DNA of 64,000 nt from MGBC163016 sp964649145 (GTDB lineage Bacteria; Actinomycetota; Coriobacteriia; Coriobacteriales; Eggerthellaceae). Both the position numbers and the translations under genes were made by a program. The stretch is taken from the NCBI GenBank assembly GCA_964649145.1, contig CAZYOQ010000005.1, positions 1-64,000 on the forward strand, given 5' to 3'. Shown in pieces: positions 63,301 through 64,000 of the stretch (positions within the stretch are counted from its first letter, which is position 1; every line of letters begins with the position of its first letter). The notes below the pieces were generated by a model. That model saw only the letters and a program-made list of their open reading frames with translations, did no database searches and was not told the DNA's origin.

Positions 63301-64000
63301 ACTGGTCGCCCGGTAAATATCGGCACGGCCGTTGGCATCATTGCAGCGCAGTCCATTGGTGAGCCAGGCACGCAGCTAACCATGCGTACCTTCCACACTG
63401 GTGGAGTTGCAGGCGAGGATATTACGCACGGTCTTCCCCGTGTACAAGAGCTTTTTGAGGCACGTAAGCCAAAGGGTCAGGCTGTTCTGGCAGATATTTC
63501 TGGAACGTTGCAAATTTCAGGCGACAAGTCATCTAAGGTTCTTACGATTCATGACGAAGAGGGTAACATTCGCGAGTATGTGGTGTCGCCGCGCGTGACG
63601 ATGATGCCTGGTGTGACCGACATGTGCCAGGTTCATATTGGCCAGCAGCTCACCAAGGGCTCTGTGAACCCACACGACCTACTTCGCCTTACCGACCCGA
63701 ACACGACTCTGCGCTACATAGTGCAGCAAGTTCAGGGCGTTTATGTGTCACAGGGCGTGGATATCAACGACAAACATATCGAAGTTATCGCGCGCCAGAT
63801 GCTTCGCAAGGTGGCTGTCTTAGACGCTGGCGATTCCGATTTGCTGCCAGGACGTCAGATGAACCGCTACCAGTTCGAGCGCATCGCCAACGAGCTGATT
63901 GCCGAGGGCAAAGAGCCTCCTGTTGGCCAACCCTTGATGCTTGGTATCACGAAGGCTTCTCTTGCAACAGATTCATGGCTGTCGGCTGCATCTTTCCAAG
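60388..64000 (+). CDS. rpoC: DNA-directed RNA polymerase beta' subunit (5' part, cut by window end)
   Basis: Open frame from ATG at 60388 (GAGAGGAGG upstream) to the window end, about 1204 codons, no stop. The zinc-binding cysteines are Cys67, Cys69, Cys82 and Cys85 in CACGKYK and VCERCGVEV. The active-site Mg2+ motif NADFDGDQMAVH has Asp543, Asp545 and Asp547. The second zinc site (CHAEHGVCQKCYG) and the trigger-loop region SIGEPGTQLTMRTFHTGG are visible further on. The beginning resembles MANSANAEFDVRNFDAI-type actinobacterial subunits. It starts one base after the rpoB stop. Confidence 0.97.
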   Translation, partial: MANSANAEFDVRNFDAIRISLASAEDIRSWSRGEVKKPETINYRTLKPEKDGLYCEKIFGPTKDWECACGKYKRIRFKGIVCERCGVEVTRSKVRRERMGHIELAAPVSHIWYFKGSPSRLGYLLDIPPKDLEKVLYFASSIITSVDSEARDEDAEELRDELTADLAELDAERDRLIAATRAMSSEYIPEEDDMLDEEDLEDRLTPEEVEAEIADLYEEFNERKALRADALDAFMRIEPKQLISDEALYREMRANYRDYFTGGMGAEAVRDLLDAIDLEATAEELREIISTGKGQKRTKAIKRLKVVDAFLKSDNKPSDMILDVIPVLPPDLRPMVQLDGGRFATSDLNDLYRRVINRNKRLKRLLDLGAPEIIVNNEKRMLQEAVDSLFDNGRRGRAVTGPGNRPLKSLADMLKGKQGRFRQNLLGKRVDYSGRSVIVVGPQLKLHQCGLPSQMALELFKPFVMKRLVELEYAVNIKAAKRAVDRGANRVWDVLEEVIADHPVLLNRAPTLHRLGIQAFEPVLVEGKAIRLHPLVCTAFNADFDGDQMAVHVPLSAPAQAEARVLMLSTNNIKSPAHGRPLTVPTQDMIIGLYYLTAMRDGFPGEGRIFADIDDALTAYEARADLDLQAKIEVRLRVPCKVATAFEQYEEHLAGDRIVTTAGRIIFNEVLPSDFPFLNYEMNKKEISRLVEKVCNTYELSELPSILDGLKDAGFHYATRAGVTVSVYDATIPPNKGEILAAADEKVAAIDEDYEMGLMSDEERHKQVVDVWNEANEEVGDAMADNFDRFNPIYMMAFSGARGNIKQIRQLAGMRGLMSDPKGEIIDRPIKANFREGLSVLEYFISTHGARKGLADTALRTADSGYLTRRLVDVAQDVIIREIDCGTTEGVLYNVRNDKGDLDENLIGRCVNEPVGDSNGEVLFDTGDYITCIDDLRKLDAEGIEQVNIRTIMTCHAEHGVCQKCYGWDLATGRPVNIGTAVGIIAAQSIGEPGTQLTMRTFHTGGVAGEDITHGLPRVQELFEARKPKGQAVLADISGTLQISGDKSSKVLTIHDEEGNIREYVVSPRVTMMPGVTDMCQVHIGQQLTKGSVNPHDLLRLTDPNTTLRYIVQQVQGVYVSQGVDINDKHIEVIARQMLRKVAVLDAGDSDLLPGRQMNRYQFERIANELIAEGKEPPVGQPLMLGITKASLATDSWLSAASFQ

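Overview
The window covers a chromosomal replication-origin region and about 55 kb of the arm to its right. It most likely comes from a low-to-mid GC anaerobic actinobacterium, probably class Coriobacteriia. The reasons are actinobacterial-type GyrA, RpoB and RpoC, a gyrA followed by tRNA-Ile, a DUF2510 protein, and a class III (oxygen-sensitive) ribonucleotide reductase as the only one seen. This placement is inference from protein character, not from a search. No insertion sequence, prophage, CRISPR array or rRNA gene was recognised.

Origin region (1-17.3 kb). dnaN-recF-gyrB-gyrA-tRNA-Ile run leftward and a GHKL-ATPase/winged-helix gene followed by dnaA runs rightward. The AT-rich 734-bp gap between them carries DnaA-box matches and is the best oriC candidate. 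To the right follow rpmH, rnpA, yidD, yidC, jag/khpB, rsmG (reverse), parA and parB, with three perfect parS sites. The segment from the origin gap to parB is visibly richer in A+T than its flanks. rlmN (reverse) closes the block.

Middle (17.4-37.4 kb). nrdD sits behind a tandem pair of NrdR-box-like sites. A surface-polymer-type locus follows: an MBOAT O-acyltransferase, a DHHW/SGNH-like partner and a large MacB-type ABC exporter. Next come a DJ-1/PfpI protein and a 1216-residue membrane protein that looks like an M28 peptidase fold split by about 760 low-complexity residues, with most metal ligands lost. A hybrid histidine kinase lies just downstream. Then come a DUF151 nuclease-family protein, a DUF2510 membrane protein, a YtxH protein, a PRC-barrel protein and an ABC-F ATPase.

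Right part (37.4-64 kb). A complete reverse-strand trpEGDCFBA operon is divergent from ferritin. nrdG, purE and a polytopic membrane protein form a reverse-strand cluster. tRNA-Phe, a family-2-like glycosyltransferase, and a signalling cluster follow: a LytS-like kinase, a small membrane protein, a Tat-exported protein, a PhoB/PhoR-like pair and a LytTR regulator. tRNA-Leu, rpoB and the 5' part of rpoC end the window.

How it fits together. Replication, segregation, ribosome/RNase P and membrane-insertion genes are grouped at the origin and mostly read away from it. The trp operon, rsmG, rlmN, nrdG-purE and several envelope genes on the right arm are head-on to replication. The class III reductase and its activase are encoded about 25 kb apart. 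The most unusual items are the origin-linked GHKL-wHTH protein, the M28 pseudopeptidase with its huge disordered insert, recF lacking any ordinary start codon, and GyrA with a 70-residue acidic N-terminal extension.
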